From the NCBI RefSeq assembly GCF_028752835.1, contig NZ_CP087952.1, positions 4,002,518-4,066,517 on the forward strand: 64,000 nucleotides of DNA. Reading direction: 5' to 3'. A program made the translations under genes and the position numbers. This stretch comes from Desulfosarcina sp. BuS5. Lineage in GTDB: Bacteria; Desulfobacterota; Desulfobacteria; Desulfobacterales; BuS5. The notes below the pieces were generated by a model. The model did not search any database, was not told the origin of the DNA, and saw only the letters and a program-made list of their open reading frames with translations. Positions 35,378 through 44,880 of this stretch are shown here, one piece after another. Numbering within the stretch: the first letter of the stretch is position 1; each line of letters starts with the position of its first letter.

Positions 35378-35570
35378 ATAATTACAGAGCTAAACCCCCA
35401 GCTACGCTGGGGAGAATGGAAAAAGCTATGCTGAGTATTTATTAAATGCTCCTTTTGGACTAAAGGTAACAGTGCTGATTCTGTGACTAAAATCCAAAAG
35501 GAGTAAGATAGTGAAAAAAACATTAGCACACACAACATGGGAGTGCAAATACCACATAGTTTGGGTTCCT
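35378..35570 (+). mobile_element. IS200/IS605-type remnant (left 193 bp)
   Basis: Identical to 37550-37742: the left-end hairpin (ccccagc / gctgggg), the spacer and the first about 19 codons of the Y1 transposase, then cut at gggttcct. The element with the 604-codon transposase lies between the two copies. Confidence 0.85.
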
Positions 35571-35802
35571 ACAGACCTCGGAACGTACAAAGTGAATAGA
35601 AATGCGTAAAGCCTTATTATTCAGGTAGTTAGACTATTCTCCAGTAATTTATTGGACAAGCATAATGTTGGACATTCATATGTTTAACCTATTTTATTTT
35701 AACTATTTCTTTTATTTAATGTAAATTTATTTTGTAAAAAATATTTTTTTGTGATACCTTATTAAAAATTCACATTGCGTACACCACATTAAGGTATCAA
35801 TT
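35571..35802. other. Non-coding stretch upstream of the 604-codon transposase
   Basis: Very AT-rich, probably the left end and promoter region of the following transposable element. No gene is seen. I could not define an inverted end because the other end of the element is lost. Confidence 0.4.
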
Positions 35803-37617
35803 ATGCAAAAACAACTATTTCCAGATATACCAAAGAAAAAAAACGATAACACCAAAATGATTGGCGCAAATTTGTCGTTGGTTTTTAACAGAAGAAATAA
35901 GCACATGATTACCCTTAAAAACCGCGATATCATTGTTAAAAAGGTTGATATTTCTGACAAGCCGGCAAAAAAAATATTTGTTGTTGATGCCGTTGAATTG
36001 GGTGCGAATAAATCTTTATTGGCTGGTGCCCTTAATATTAGCAGACAAACGATACACAATTACATTGAGAGCAAAAAAAAATTTGGGACAGAAGGCTTAT
36101 TGGGTGGATATAATCCCAAAATGGGCAAAAATCTTGAACAACATCGCAAGAGCACGCAGCACAAACGCATACAGGGCACCAAGGCTGTCATTCTCGCTAA
36201 AGAGAGAAAAGCTAAACGATTAGAAAATCAAAAAAAACAGCAGGAGCTTGATTTTGAATTCGGCGAACAACTTGTTTCAAAAGACGAACAACCATTTAAG
36301 AGCCTTCATGATTGGAAATTCACTCGTTTTGCAGGGATATTCCCTTATCTAATTGTTTTAATTAGTACAAATCAATGGCTTAAGCTGATAATGGGTTATT
36401 TTGGTTCTGCCTATAAAATATTTTTAGTTTTCTTGTTGATGGTCGCCAATAATATCAAATCCATAGAACAACTGAAAAATATTAACCAGAAAGAAGCGGG
36501 GCTTATTTTGGGCCTCAATAAATTGCCTCCAAAAAGAGATGTTTGGCAATGGTTCTATGCAGCTTGTAATTTACGATTTTCCACATCTCTTTGTAAATTA
36601 TTTTTTAAGCAACAGCTTTTAGGCGGATTGGTCAGTACCTGTATATGGTTTGCAGATGGGCATCTGCTTCCATACACAGGCAGACGAAAAATTCATCTTG
36701 CCTTTAATACACAGCGCAAAATGATGATGCCGGGACAAACAAATATAGTTACATGCGATGAAAGTGGTCGTATTGTTGATTTTCAGATTCAAGAAGGAAA
36801 AGGCGATCTTAAAACTCATATTGTCGAACTGAAAAAAAAATGGGCCAAGGAACTTACAGAGCCTCCCATCATGGTCTTTGACAGAGAAGGGTATGGCGCT
36901 CCATTTTTTAACTCTCTTATTGAAGATAAAATTCCCTTTGTTACTTGGGAAAAACACGTTGATTCAAAAAAACTCAAGGAGTTAGATGATGATTGTTTTA
37001 ACGAATCCTTTGAGATGAACAACAAAAAATACCGCATTTTCGAGGGTGAAAAGACCTTCACCCTGGAGGAAAATGGTAAAACTAAAACCTTTGAACTCAG
37101 GAAAATTTATCTTTGGAATCAGACCAGCAACCGTCGGACATGCTGTCTTGCATGGGATGACGGCAGACCTATAACTACTCTTCAATGCGCACAAGCTATA
37201 TTGAACCGCTGGGGTGCCTCTGAAAATACATTTAAACACCTCCATGACAGGCATCCTTTTCATTATCACCCCGGCTTTAAAACATTAGATAGCGATAAAC
37301 AGCTTATAGCAAATCCTGCTATCAAATCCATTGAGAAAGAAATTAAGACCGTACGTAAAAAGCTTGATAAAAAGCATAAAAAAAATTCAAGGACTAAGGA
37401 AGTTTTAAACAAAGATGGCTCAAGGCGCGAAAACAGCTTGAAAGCCTGTTTAGAATCAGGAATAAGCCAGTTAGAGGCAGAGCTCACAAAGCTCCTCAAT
37501 GAGAAAAAACAACTGCCTGAAAAGGTGGATGTTTCTACTCTTGAGGATTATAATTACAGAGCTAAACCCCCAGCTACGCTGGGGAGAATGGAAAAAGCTA
37601 TGCTGAGTATTTATTAA
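35803..37617 (+). CDS. Putative transposase with displaced C-terminus (unclassified)
   Basis: 604 codons. The N-terminal part has a helix-turn-helix (LLAGALNISRQTIHNYIESK) and a basic stretch. The middle shows WFADGHLLPYTGRRKIH and VFDREGYGAPFF, which could supply DDE-type acidic residues. A Lys/Glu-rich coiled coil (KSIEKEIKTVRKKLDKK) follows. The last about 22 codons are encoded by the left end of the adjacent IS200 element (from 37550), so the native end has been lost. I cannot assign a family. Confidence 0.6.
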   Translation: MQKQLFPDIPKKKNDNTKMIGANLSLVFNRRNKHMITLKNRDIIVKKVDISDKPAKKIFVVDAVELGANKSLLAGALNISRQTIHNYIESKKKFGTEGLLGGYNPKMGKNLEQHRKSTQHKRIQGTKAVILAKERKAKRLENQKKQQELDFEFGEQLVSKDEQPFKSLHDWKFTRFAGIFPYLIVLISTNQWLKLIMGYFGSAYKIFLVFLLMVANNIKSIEQLKNINQKEAGLILGLNKLPPKRDVWQWFYAACNLRFSTSLCKLFFKQQLLGGLVSTCIWFADGHLLPYTGRRKIHLAFNTQRKMMMPGQTNIVTCDESGRIVDFQIQEGKGDLKTHIVELKKKWAKELTEPPIMVFDREGYGAPFFNSLIEDKIPFVTWEKHVDSKKLKELDDDCFNESFEMNNKKYRIFEGEKTFTLEENGKTKTFELRKIYLWNQTSNRRTCCLAWDDGRPITTLQCAQAILNRWGASENTFKHLHDRHPFHYHPGFKTLDSDKQLIANPAIKSIEKEIKTVRKKLDKKHKKNSRTKEVLNKDGSRRENSLKACLESGISQLEAELTKLLNEKKQLPEKVDVSTLEDYNYRAKPPATLGRMEKAMLSIY

Positions 37618-38293
37618 ATGCTCCTTTTGGACTAAAGGTAACAGTGCTGATTCTGTGACTAAAATCCAAAAGGAGTAAGATAGTGAAAAAAACATTAGCA
37701 CACACAACATGGGAGTGCAAATACCACATAGTTTGGGTTCCTAAGAATAGGAGAAAAGTTATTTATGGTAAACTTAAACGAGATGTTGGTCAAATTCTCA
37801 GAAAACTTTGTGAGTATAAAAAGATTGATGTCATTGAAGGAACGGCGTGTTCGGACCATATCCATATTTGTTTGTCTATCCCGCCAAAGTATTTAGTCTC
37901 AACAATCGTTGGTTATCTAAAAGGCAAGAGTACAATGATTTTGTTTGAAAGATATAGCCATTTACGGAGGAATTTCCGTGGGCATACATTTTGGGCACGT
38001 GGTTATTATGTCAATACAGTTGGGTTAGATGAGGCCAAAATACGGCAGTATATAAAAAATCAACAGAATAACGAGTCCATTGGAGATCAATATGATACAG
38101 ATTTAGTGAAAGACCCCTTCAGGGGTGCAAGTAGCATACTATGCGATAATAACATAAAGTAAAATTAGTCAATAAAAATGGATTTGGTCGCAGAACAGTC
38201 ACTTTAACAAAGTAATACCCCTTAAGGGGTTATCAGTATTTAATGCCCTTATAGGGCTTTAAGCAAGCCACCGGCTGGGCCGGTGGTCATGAC
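37550..38293 (+). mobile_element. IS200/IS605-type element
   Basis: The left hairpin ccccagc / gctgggg is at 37568-37584 and the right subterminal hairpin gccaccgg / ccggtggt at 38267-38287, followed by catgac. No terminal inverted repeats are expected in this class. It carries only the Y1 transposase, no tnpB. Further small palindromes (acccc/ggggt, gccct/agggc) lie after the gene. Confidence 0.8.
37683..38162 (+). CDS. tnpA: IS200/IS605 Y1 transposase TnpA
   Basis: 159 residues from GTG 37683 (aaggag Shine-Dalgarno). The HUH motif is HIHIC (SDHIHICLSIPPK) and the catalytic tyrosine lies in ARGYYVNTVG. The start WECKYHIVWVPKNRRKVIYG is typical. It moves single-stranded DNA by recognising the end hairpins. 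Confidence 0.92.
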   Translation: MKKTLAHTTWECKYHIVWVPKNRRKVIYGKLKRDVGQILRKLCEYKKIDVIEGTACSDHIHICLSIPPKYLVSTIVGYLKGKSTMILFERYSHLRRNFRGHTFWARGYYVNTVGLDEAKIRQYIKNQQNNESIGDQYDTDLVKDPFRGASSILCDNNIK

Positions 38294-38368
38294 TCTAAAT
38301 ACAGCCAATTAAAGGTGTACACTTTTCGTTGGGAAGTCCAGTGTTAAATACAATAGAAGGAAGTAACT

Positions 38369-39612
38369 TTGAAATCAAATAAACCCCTGCAATCAATTTT
38401 TACAATTATAATGTTTTTCACCTGCTTATTTACAGTTTCATTTCCAGTTTGTGAGGCAAGTAACCTAAACAAAAACTCAGGAGTTGAATTTGCAAATATT
38501 CCTGGAAACGGAAAGGATATTAAAGCTTTTCAAATGGCAAAAACAGAAGTTACAAATCAGCAATATGTTGATTTTTTAAATACAGCTTTAAAAGCAGGTC
38601 ATATTACTGTTGGAGAGGTAGAACCATTAAGCCAGAACTCTGCAAAGCCATATGTTCCTGATAATTTGCAAAACAAATGCGTGGATATAAATCTAAAAAT
38701 CAGCAATTAGTTTACGATAAAAATGGTCATAGAATTCTCGATTTGTTAAATATTCGAATGACTGGAGACCACGGGCACGATGGGGAAATTGACAGGTGGG
38801 AGATGAAAAACCCACTAAATAGGTGCATGATTGAATTTGATGGGAAAAAATTTAGTGTTGTTGATCCAAAACAGGTTGATTGGAATATTTATTTCGACAA
38901 TTCTAATTTGCCGGCAGGAATTGAAGTTGCCGATAAAATTACTAATTGGGCAGAATTGCAAGATTTTTGTCCGGAAAGCATATCTGTTAAAGGGCGTAAA
39001 ACAGTGAGCTTCGATAAAGGAGAATATGATGATAATATTTTATTTGCAGGATCGTTCGATTTAGATTTAAAACTGCCAACTCATGAAGAGGTTAAAAATT
39101 GGCCTATTATTTACATTGAGTATTATTCGGCTAAAGCCTTTGCCGATTTTTATGACTACGATTTACCTACAGTTGAACTGTATAAATGGGTTGTTGATGG
39201 CGGAAAAGGCTATAAATATGGAACAAGCGATGGAACAATAATACCCGAAAATTGTGTTTACAATGGGCATTCAATAAAAAAACATTATCAAAAATTACCC
39301 AAAGGTGGTCTTGACCACACCCAGTGGCCAGGGCAACATAAAGGACACGTTCAAACAGTTACTTTATTACATTCAAACCCTTATGGTGTTTACGGTTTAT
39401 CAGGAAATGTAATAGAATGGACACAATCTAAGAATAAATTTGAGTATAATTGTCGCTCAAAAGTTTCATCCGAATATGAAACATTTATTACAGTTGGCAG
39501 TGGTTGGACATATCCCGAAGAGTATGCTTCGTATGATAAACAATGTTTTACAGAAACTAATGTAGGTGCAACAAACGACCATTTTGGGTTTAGAGTTGTA
39601 AAAAGAAAATAA
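38369..39612 (+). pseudogene. FGE-sulfatase-domain paralogue, frameshifted
   Basis: The first frame (38369-38710, TTG start, signal peptide IIMFFTCLFTVSFPVCEA) covers the N-terminus and TEVTNQQYVDFLNTALKAG. The second frame (from about 38677 to 39612) gives GYKSKNQQLVYDKNGHR to the end NDHFGFRVVKRK. Comparison with 34044-35303, where the two parts are continuous, places a one- or two-base indel around 38665-38685 (near caaaacaaatgcg). Both paralogues share the order of motifs, including LSGNVIEWT. The protein is probably not made in full unless ribosomes shift there. Confidence 0.8.
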
Positions 39613-39641
39613 CTCAAACAAACCTATGTGCCTGAAATCAC

Positions 39642-39764
39642 ATAACAATGCGTTCAACACCGACCCGCGAGAACGTGCGTTTTCTTGAGCTAGATTCAAA
39701 CAATTACATCGCGCAAGGTTAATTGCCAAACTGGTTGGCGGGCGGGTTAACTCGGTCGTTAGCG
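39642..39764 (+). other. attC site, intact long form without insert
   Basis: taacaatgcgttcaacaccg on the left; ggcgggcgggttaactcggtc on the right; core GTTAGCG at 39758. About 120 bp. It serves as the uninterrupted reference for the sites split at 19626 and 35345. Confidence 0.85.
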
Positions 39765-39818
39765 CGGCCAAAGTAATCGGGAGTATACCTGTGAGGAGTA
39801 GACAATCGAGGAGAGCAA

Positions 39819-40163
39819 ATGGGCGCAGACTACCTGGAACAAATTAGAAAAGAGATAGCGTACATCAAGCCATACGAGAACCAGGATTTTGAGTGGTACA
39901 ACAAAGGAATGACATTGCTGAGGAACGCAAAGCTAGAAGCAGCCGAGCTGAAGTTCAAAGAGTTGGTGATGTCGCAGCCTAAACACCATAATGGGTATCA
40001 CGGTCTGGCGCTCACCTATCAGAAGATGGGACGCAAGGATGAATCCGTGTTTTTTATGGAGGAAGCGATTGCCAGAGCCAAGTCGTTCGTGGACGAAGGC
40101 ACAATGGATCAGGAAGCTCTGGATTGGTTAGAGCAGGACCTTGGGCAGATCCAGCAGATGTAG
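39819..40163 (+). CDS. TPR-repeat protein, cassette copy 2
   Basis: 114 residues, identical in protein to 8613-8957. The cassette 39758-40801 differs from 8552-9595 by a silent change (gacgttg to gacattg at about 39913). Its promoter-proximal leader and gene-less 3' part are also copied. Confidence 0.75.
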   Translation: MGADYLEQIRKEIAYIKPYENQDFEWYNKGMTLLRNAKLEAAELKFKELVMSQPKHHNGYHGLALTYQKMGRKDESVFFMEEAIARAKSFVDEGTMDQEALDWLEQDLGQIQQM

Positions 40164-40678
40164 GAGCGTCAATCAATTGGACGTGGCGGAGTCTGTAGCG
40201 ATCAGTGAGTGCGACAAACGAAGCCGTTTGACAGTTTAGGAGGTATGCTTCGTCCCTGCCTGGGAGAGAGGGAAACTTGCAGTGGTTCGGGAGGGGTTTC
40301 GTGAGAGCCGCAAAAGACATCCTTCGCGGACTACGGATGCCTTTTGCTAGTCTCAGGCGGGGAGAGGTGGTAATCGACGCTCGGCGAAAGCTACTGATGG
40401 TAGAAGTGGTGAGTTGGAATGGGGAGTTAGCGTGCTCGCATGGTGAAAGCGCAAAAGCTATCCTTCGGGGCAGTCGAAGGAACACACGCGAATCAGACCG
40501 TCGGCGGGGCGAAGGTGAAACGCGAGCGAGGAGCGGATAACTTTTGCTTGTTTCGTGAGCGAAAGTATGTTGGTGAAGCAATCAGTTGAAGCGGGAAGCG
40601 GATTTGTCGACAGGTCGAGAGAACGTGGAGGGGAATGCGCCTTGGGAGCGGGTTCGTTGGGCAAAAGTAAAGGGCCGC
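40164..40678 (+). other. Gene-less stretch of TPR cassette copy 2
   Basis: Same as 8958-9472; nothing recognisable. Confidence 0.4.
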
Positions 40679-40807
40679 GCTAACAACGCGTTGCAGCCGA
40701 CTTGGCTAATCGGCGCGCTTTTCGAGTTTCCTCACCCGCATTGGGGTCGGTTTGCAGGCGGATGTGCTCGCGCCGAACCCGCCAAGCGGCTGAACGCAAC
40801 CGTTATG
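40679..40807 (+). other. attC of TPR cassette copy 2 (empty site for element A)
   Basis: The right arm ends cggctgaacgcaacc and is directly followed by core GTTATGT at 40802. The matching site in copy 1 has element A at this exact point. Confidence 0.92.
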
Positions 40808-40832
40808 TGCTAACTAAGAGATGAGGTGCAAA

Positions 40833-41066
40833 ATGTATGAAAAATTTATTCAATCTGAACCATCAGTAATGATGGGAAAACCAGTAATTACAGGAACACG
40901 AATTTCAGTTGAACTCATTTTAGAAAAGTTAGCTGCTGGTGAAACATTTGAGCAGATTATAGATGCTCATCCTCGGTTAACTATGGATGCTATTCAAGCA
41001 GCCCTCGGTTTTGCGGCAAAAGCTTTAAAAGCTGATGTGATTTACCCTATATCGAGAGTTGCGTAA
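40833..41066 (+). CDS. DUF433-family antitoxin
   Basis: 77 residues. The DUF433 helix-turn-helix signature is visible: GKPVITGTRISVELILEKLAAGE, then IIDAHPRLTMDAIQAALGFA. DUF433 proteins pair with PIN-like DUF5615 toxins. ATG 40833 has a gaggtg site 5 bp upstream; an earlier ATG at 40821 overlaps that site. The stop and the next start overlap as TAATG. Confidence 0.85.
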   Translation: MYEKFIQSEPSVMMGKPVITGTRISVELILEKLAAGETFEQIIDAHPRLTMDAIQAALGFAAKALKADVIYPISRVA

Positions 41067-41422
41067 TGAATATAATGGCTGATGAATGTGTTGATAGACA
41101 GATTGTTGAAATTCTCAGAGAAGAAGGTCATGATGTGCTTTATATAGCGGAGATAGATCCAAGTATTTCCGATGACATTGTATTTGAAAGGGCAAATCAA
41201 CAAAATGCTTTATTGTTAACAGCTGACAAAGATTTTGGAGAGTTAGTTTTTCGTCAGAATAAAATTTTAAACGGAGTATTGTTTTTTCGTTTGGCTGGAT
41301 TATCTCAACTTGCAAAAGCTAAAATTATTTCATCTGTTGTACAAGAACACTCAGATAAGCTTTATCAATCTTTTACGGTGGTTTCTCCTGGAATTGTACG
41401 TATTCGTAAAGGAATCAGATAA
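41066..41422 (+). CDS. DUF5615 PIN-like toxin
   Basis: 118 residues. The PIN-like acidic residues are in MADECVDRQIVEILREEGHD and LLLTADKDFGELVF, the hallmark of DUF5615 (a PIN-fold RNase predicted to be a toxin). It partners the DUF433 antitoxin just upstream. The attC expected after it is lost because the 2.3-kb IS begins 17 bp after the stop. Confidence 0.85.
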   Translation: MNIMADECVDRQIVEILREEGHDVLYIAEIDPSISDDIVFERANQQNALLLTADKDFGELVFRQNKILNGVLFFRLAGLSQLAKAKIISSVVQEHSDKLYQSFTVVSPGIVRIRKGIR

Positions 41423-41507
41423 TCACTTACATCTGACCTGGGGTGTCCAAAAACTCAGTTTTGTGGTTACTTTTTTTGCTCAACTTTTGGCCCTATCATG
41501 AGTGCGA

Positions 41508-41813
41508 TTAATATCTTGGCACATTGTTGGGGTCATGAAATGCAGCATTAAAATTATCTTCCCCAACCAAATCCCGGCATTCTTTGCACTCCTGCCATAT
41601 CCCTGAATGGCTGTTATTGTAATGAAAATGGCAGAGACCCTCGTGCTCGTGATGATATTGGCAATAATCTCCACCTTTTATAGATGCAAAAGAAGTGTCA
41701 CAGCAAATCCATTGGTCACAACATTTTGTTTTTATTAAAGGAACAGAATCGTTTCCACAAAAGCTACAATGTTTGCCAGGGATTATTTTTGCTTGCAATC
41801 TATCATATGTCAT
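41508..41813 (-). CDS. Cys/His-rich passenger protein of the 2.3-kb IS (copy 2)
   Basis: 101 residues, same sequence as 13071-13376 on the opposite strand to the transposase. Confidence 0.65.
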   Translation of the reverse strand: MTYDRLQAKIIPGKHCSFCGNDSVPLIKTKCCDQWICCDTSFASIKGGDYCQYHHEHEGLCHFHYNNSHSGIWQECKECRDLVGEDNFNAAFHDPNNVPRY

Positions 41814-41949
41814 TCAGGCACCTTCAATATTTTCAGTAAAATTTGCGTAGACCATAACAAAATGCCGTCAATAATTCAAAATTGCTGATTGAAAAAAATT
41901 ATTATTCCCTATATATTCAAATATTTTAACCAAAAAGATGGTTATTGCT

Positions 41950-43589
41950 ATGAGTAAAGTTTCAAAATTAAAAAAAGTAGAACTGCCTGGAAAGACAAAG
42001 CAGTTGATCGTACTCGTATAATTAAGTATCAGAAAGCTGAGCTGAAACGTACTAAAAATGAACGAAATAAATACAAGTCTGAACTCCGGAAAAATAGACA
42101 AGAATTAGAACAAGAACGTAAAAAGAACACATTGTCGGTTAATAGTAAGGAGGAATTGATTTTTATTTCTTTACGCCTATTTTTGGTCGGACACGTTGGA
42201 TTCAGAGCAATATCAAGAATGTTTGGCATTTTACAAGCATACCTTGGGATAACCAAAACACCGTGCCCTCAAACGATCATTAACTGGGTCACCAGATATT
42301 CACTATCAAAAATCTGGAACTATAAAGGGCTTTCTTCTGTTTCTTTTGATATGGATAAGATTGTAAATGGTGCTATTTGGATGATAGATACCTCAATAGC
42401 ATTGGGAGCTGATAAAATTCTTGCTATTTTGGAGCTTAGAACTGATCATTTTAAAAATCATGAAGGTGCTCCAACTCTTGAAAACATCAATTGTGTAGCA
42501 ATTTCAGTGGCGAAATCATGGACTGGAGAATCCATTGCAAATTTTTTACAAAAGGTGATTCTCATCACCGGAAAACCTGCTGCATATTTGAAAGACGGAG
42601 GAATGGACCTCATGAAAGGTGTCAGACTCCTAAATGAAAGAGGATTTTCAAGTTTCTCCATTGATGATATTTCTCATGTTGTTGCCAATCTATTAAAAAA
42701 AGAATATACAAAACATCCTTCGTATGACTGTTTTATCTCTGCTTGCGGACAAGCCTCAAAAAAATTTAAGCAAACAGTACTTGCATTTTTTGCACCCCCA
42801 AAGGTTTCGACAAAAGCTCGATTCATGAATATTCATCGAATGGTGAAATGGGCTGAAATGGTTCTTAAGCACTCACCACGGGGGCGAGTTTCAAAGGGCT
42901 CTGTAGTTTCAAAACTTAGGAATTATCTTGGTAAACTTCCTGAATATAAACAGTTTATCAAGCGATTTCTTCGTGATGCATCTCCTCTTTTAAAAAGCCA
43001 GGAAATTCTTAAAGCTCAAGGCTTGAATATGAAAACCTACAAAGAGTGCAAAGAACTTTTAAAAAATATCCCTCAAAGCTCTCAAGTACGTATCGGTTTT
43101 ATTACCTGGATGGAAAAACAATTAATAGTCGCTGAATCATTGGGCATGGGCAATACTGGAATGCCTATTTGTTCTGATAATATTGAATCCCTGTTTGGAC
43201 TTGGTAAAACACATGGTACAGGAGAAGTAAAAGATGCAAACCGAATTGCACTTCGTTTACCGGCTTTTTGCGGATCTGTGAATAGAGAATCCGTTCGGAT
43301 GGCAATGGGCGTTACAGTAAAGGAACAACAGGAAGTTGAAAATAAGTTGTTGTCTTTAACTCGGCAGCGCCGAAAAATTTTACCAACCCCCGGAAGCCTT
43401 ACAGATAGTTTGTCAACTGAGTTTGACTGTGGTTTAACTCTTCTACCGGTGCCAAAAAATGATGAAAAATCAAAAGATGTAACTGATATTACAGCAAATT
43501 TTGAACAATTAGGTGGGCCCGTAAATAAGTTTACAAAACAACCTTACGCGCTCAATAATGCCGAATATAATAACCGTGCCGCAGCTTAA
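41950..43589 (+). CDS. DDE-type transposase of the 2.3-kb IS, copy 2 (predicted -1 frameshift)
   Basis: ATG 41950 opens the short frame; the A7 slip site is at 41970-41976. The main frame continues to 43589. It differs from copy 1 at a few residues (KTPCP for KIPCP, GADKIL for GAGKIL). Confidence 0.75.
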
Positions 43590-43745
43590 TAAGCATTTGT
43601 TTGACCACATTCAAATATAAATAATGGGTATTATCAACAAGTTAATGCTTTGTTTATAAATGTAGTAAATTGACATACATAACTTATATTCTGAAGGGGG
43701 GGGGCAAATCCTGAGCAAGCTAATTATGGGAATTTAGACACCCCA

Positions 43746-44220
43746 CATTAAAAGGGTACATGGTAATAAAGAAAAAGACGGCAAGAAAGCGTTCAAGCCG
43801 TTTTATGAAGAGAATATGGATATGGTGCAAGGATAACCGTCATAAGCCAATGGTCGAGCAGTATGAGATTCCTTTGCAGTAAACTGCGAGGTTTTTACCA
43901 GTACTTTGGTGTAATAAGTAACTACAAAGCGCTGGAAGTTGTGTTTGAATATACTGAGAAAGCATGGCGTCGATGGTTAAGCCGAAGAAGTCACAAGGGC
44001 GAAGTAATGTTCGAGGACTTGCGCACAACATACCCACTGCCATTACCCAGAATAGTCCATAATATTTGATGCCGTAAGGGCTGCAAAGTTATACGCCAAA
44101 CGGGGTGTCGCCTGTTTGGTTGATAATCCGGTAAAAAGGATTTGAACCGAGGAACCGTATGAGGGAAATCTTCACGTACGGGTCTGTAGGGGGGGGCGTC
44201 GGGTAACCGATGCTCCTACC
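43746..44220 (+). mobile_element. Group II intron, copy 4 (3' fragment)
   Basis: Only the last about 475 bp remain, including the end of the maturase frame (with an extra C near 43872 that shifts it), the domain V-type hairpin and the 3' end ctcctacc. The 3' flank tggaa matches the other copies. Confidence 0.85.
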
Positions 44221-44288
44221 TGGAAACACGGACGCAAAAAACGCGCCGGTTAATTGCGACGTTCCAGGCGGCTGCGCCGCGATTAGCC
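44221..44288 (+). other. Right part of an attC with short element B
   Basis: tggaaacacggacgcaaaaa ... cggttaattgcgac is the right arm; its left arm was lost with the intron 5' part. GTT at 44261 is followed by ccaggcggctgcgccgcga (short B, 44261-44282) and then ttagcc. Confidence 0.65.
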
Positions 44289-44304
44289 ACAGAGAATTGA
44301 ATCT

Positions 44305-44725
44305 ATGTTTAATGAAGAGCGTGATTATAACAAATTTGTATGGGAAGACTTGGGTGATCTTGAAAGCGGGAGACCAAACCTTGGTTTAAGTGTTCCGGTT
44401 TTTGTTTATCGATTACTCCAATATACTTTTCGAGACGTGATGATAACCGAGTTAGGTATAAACAAAACAAATGATATCATCATTAAGGCAGGCAGTCTTG
44501 CCGGGAGGCAATTTTGTGAGAATATGCTGAACAGGGAACTCGATTTTAACGAATTTGTATCTCAGTTACAAAAAGTACTCAGAGAGCAAGCCATCGGGAT
44601 TCTTCGCATTGAAAAAGTTGATCTTGAGAACATGAGGTTTACATTAACAGTTGCTGAAGATCTTGATTGTTCTGGCCTACCGCCCTCCGATGAGGTTGTT
44701 TGTCAATATGATGAGGGTTTTATTG
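44305..44725 (+). pseudogene. V4R-domain protein, N-terminal part (interrupted)
   Basis: Joined with 47631-47746 after removing the ISs and one copy of the 9-bp duplication gttttattg, it reads as one 178-residue protein: ...YDEGFIAGIMEAYTGKPFYA KEIDCWASGDRLCRFDVRL. The C-terminal Cys-rich segment is the V4R (vinyl-4-reductase) domain, which binds small hydrophobic ligands or metals in sensory proteins. The next gene overlaps its stop. It is now broken. Confidence 0.82.
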
Positions 44726-44880
44726 TGGGGTGTCTAAATCCCCATAATTAGCTTGCTCAGGATTTGGCCCCCCCTTCAGAATATAAGTTATGTATGTCAA
44801 TTTGCTCCATTTATAAACAAAGCATTAACATGTTGATAATACCCATTATTTATATTTGAATGTGGTTAAACAAATGCTTA

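Larger units (their letters stand above)
41439..43745 (+). mobile_element. 2.3-kb insertion sequence, copy 2 (mismatched flanks)
   Basis: Both inverted ends are intact (tggggtgtcc at 41439, gacacccca ending 43745). The flanking 9-mers do not match. The left flank is cassette sequence while the right flank is the inside of a group II intron. This points to a deletion or recombination between two IS copies. Confidence 0.88.
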
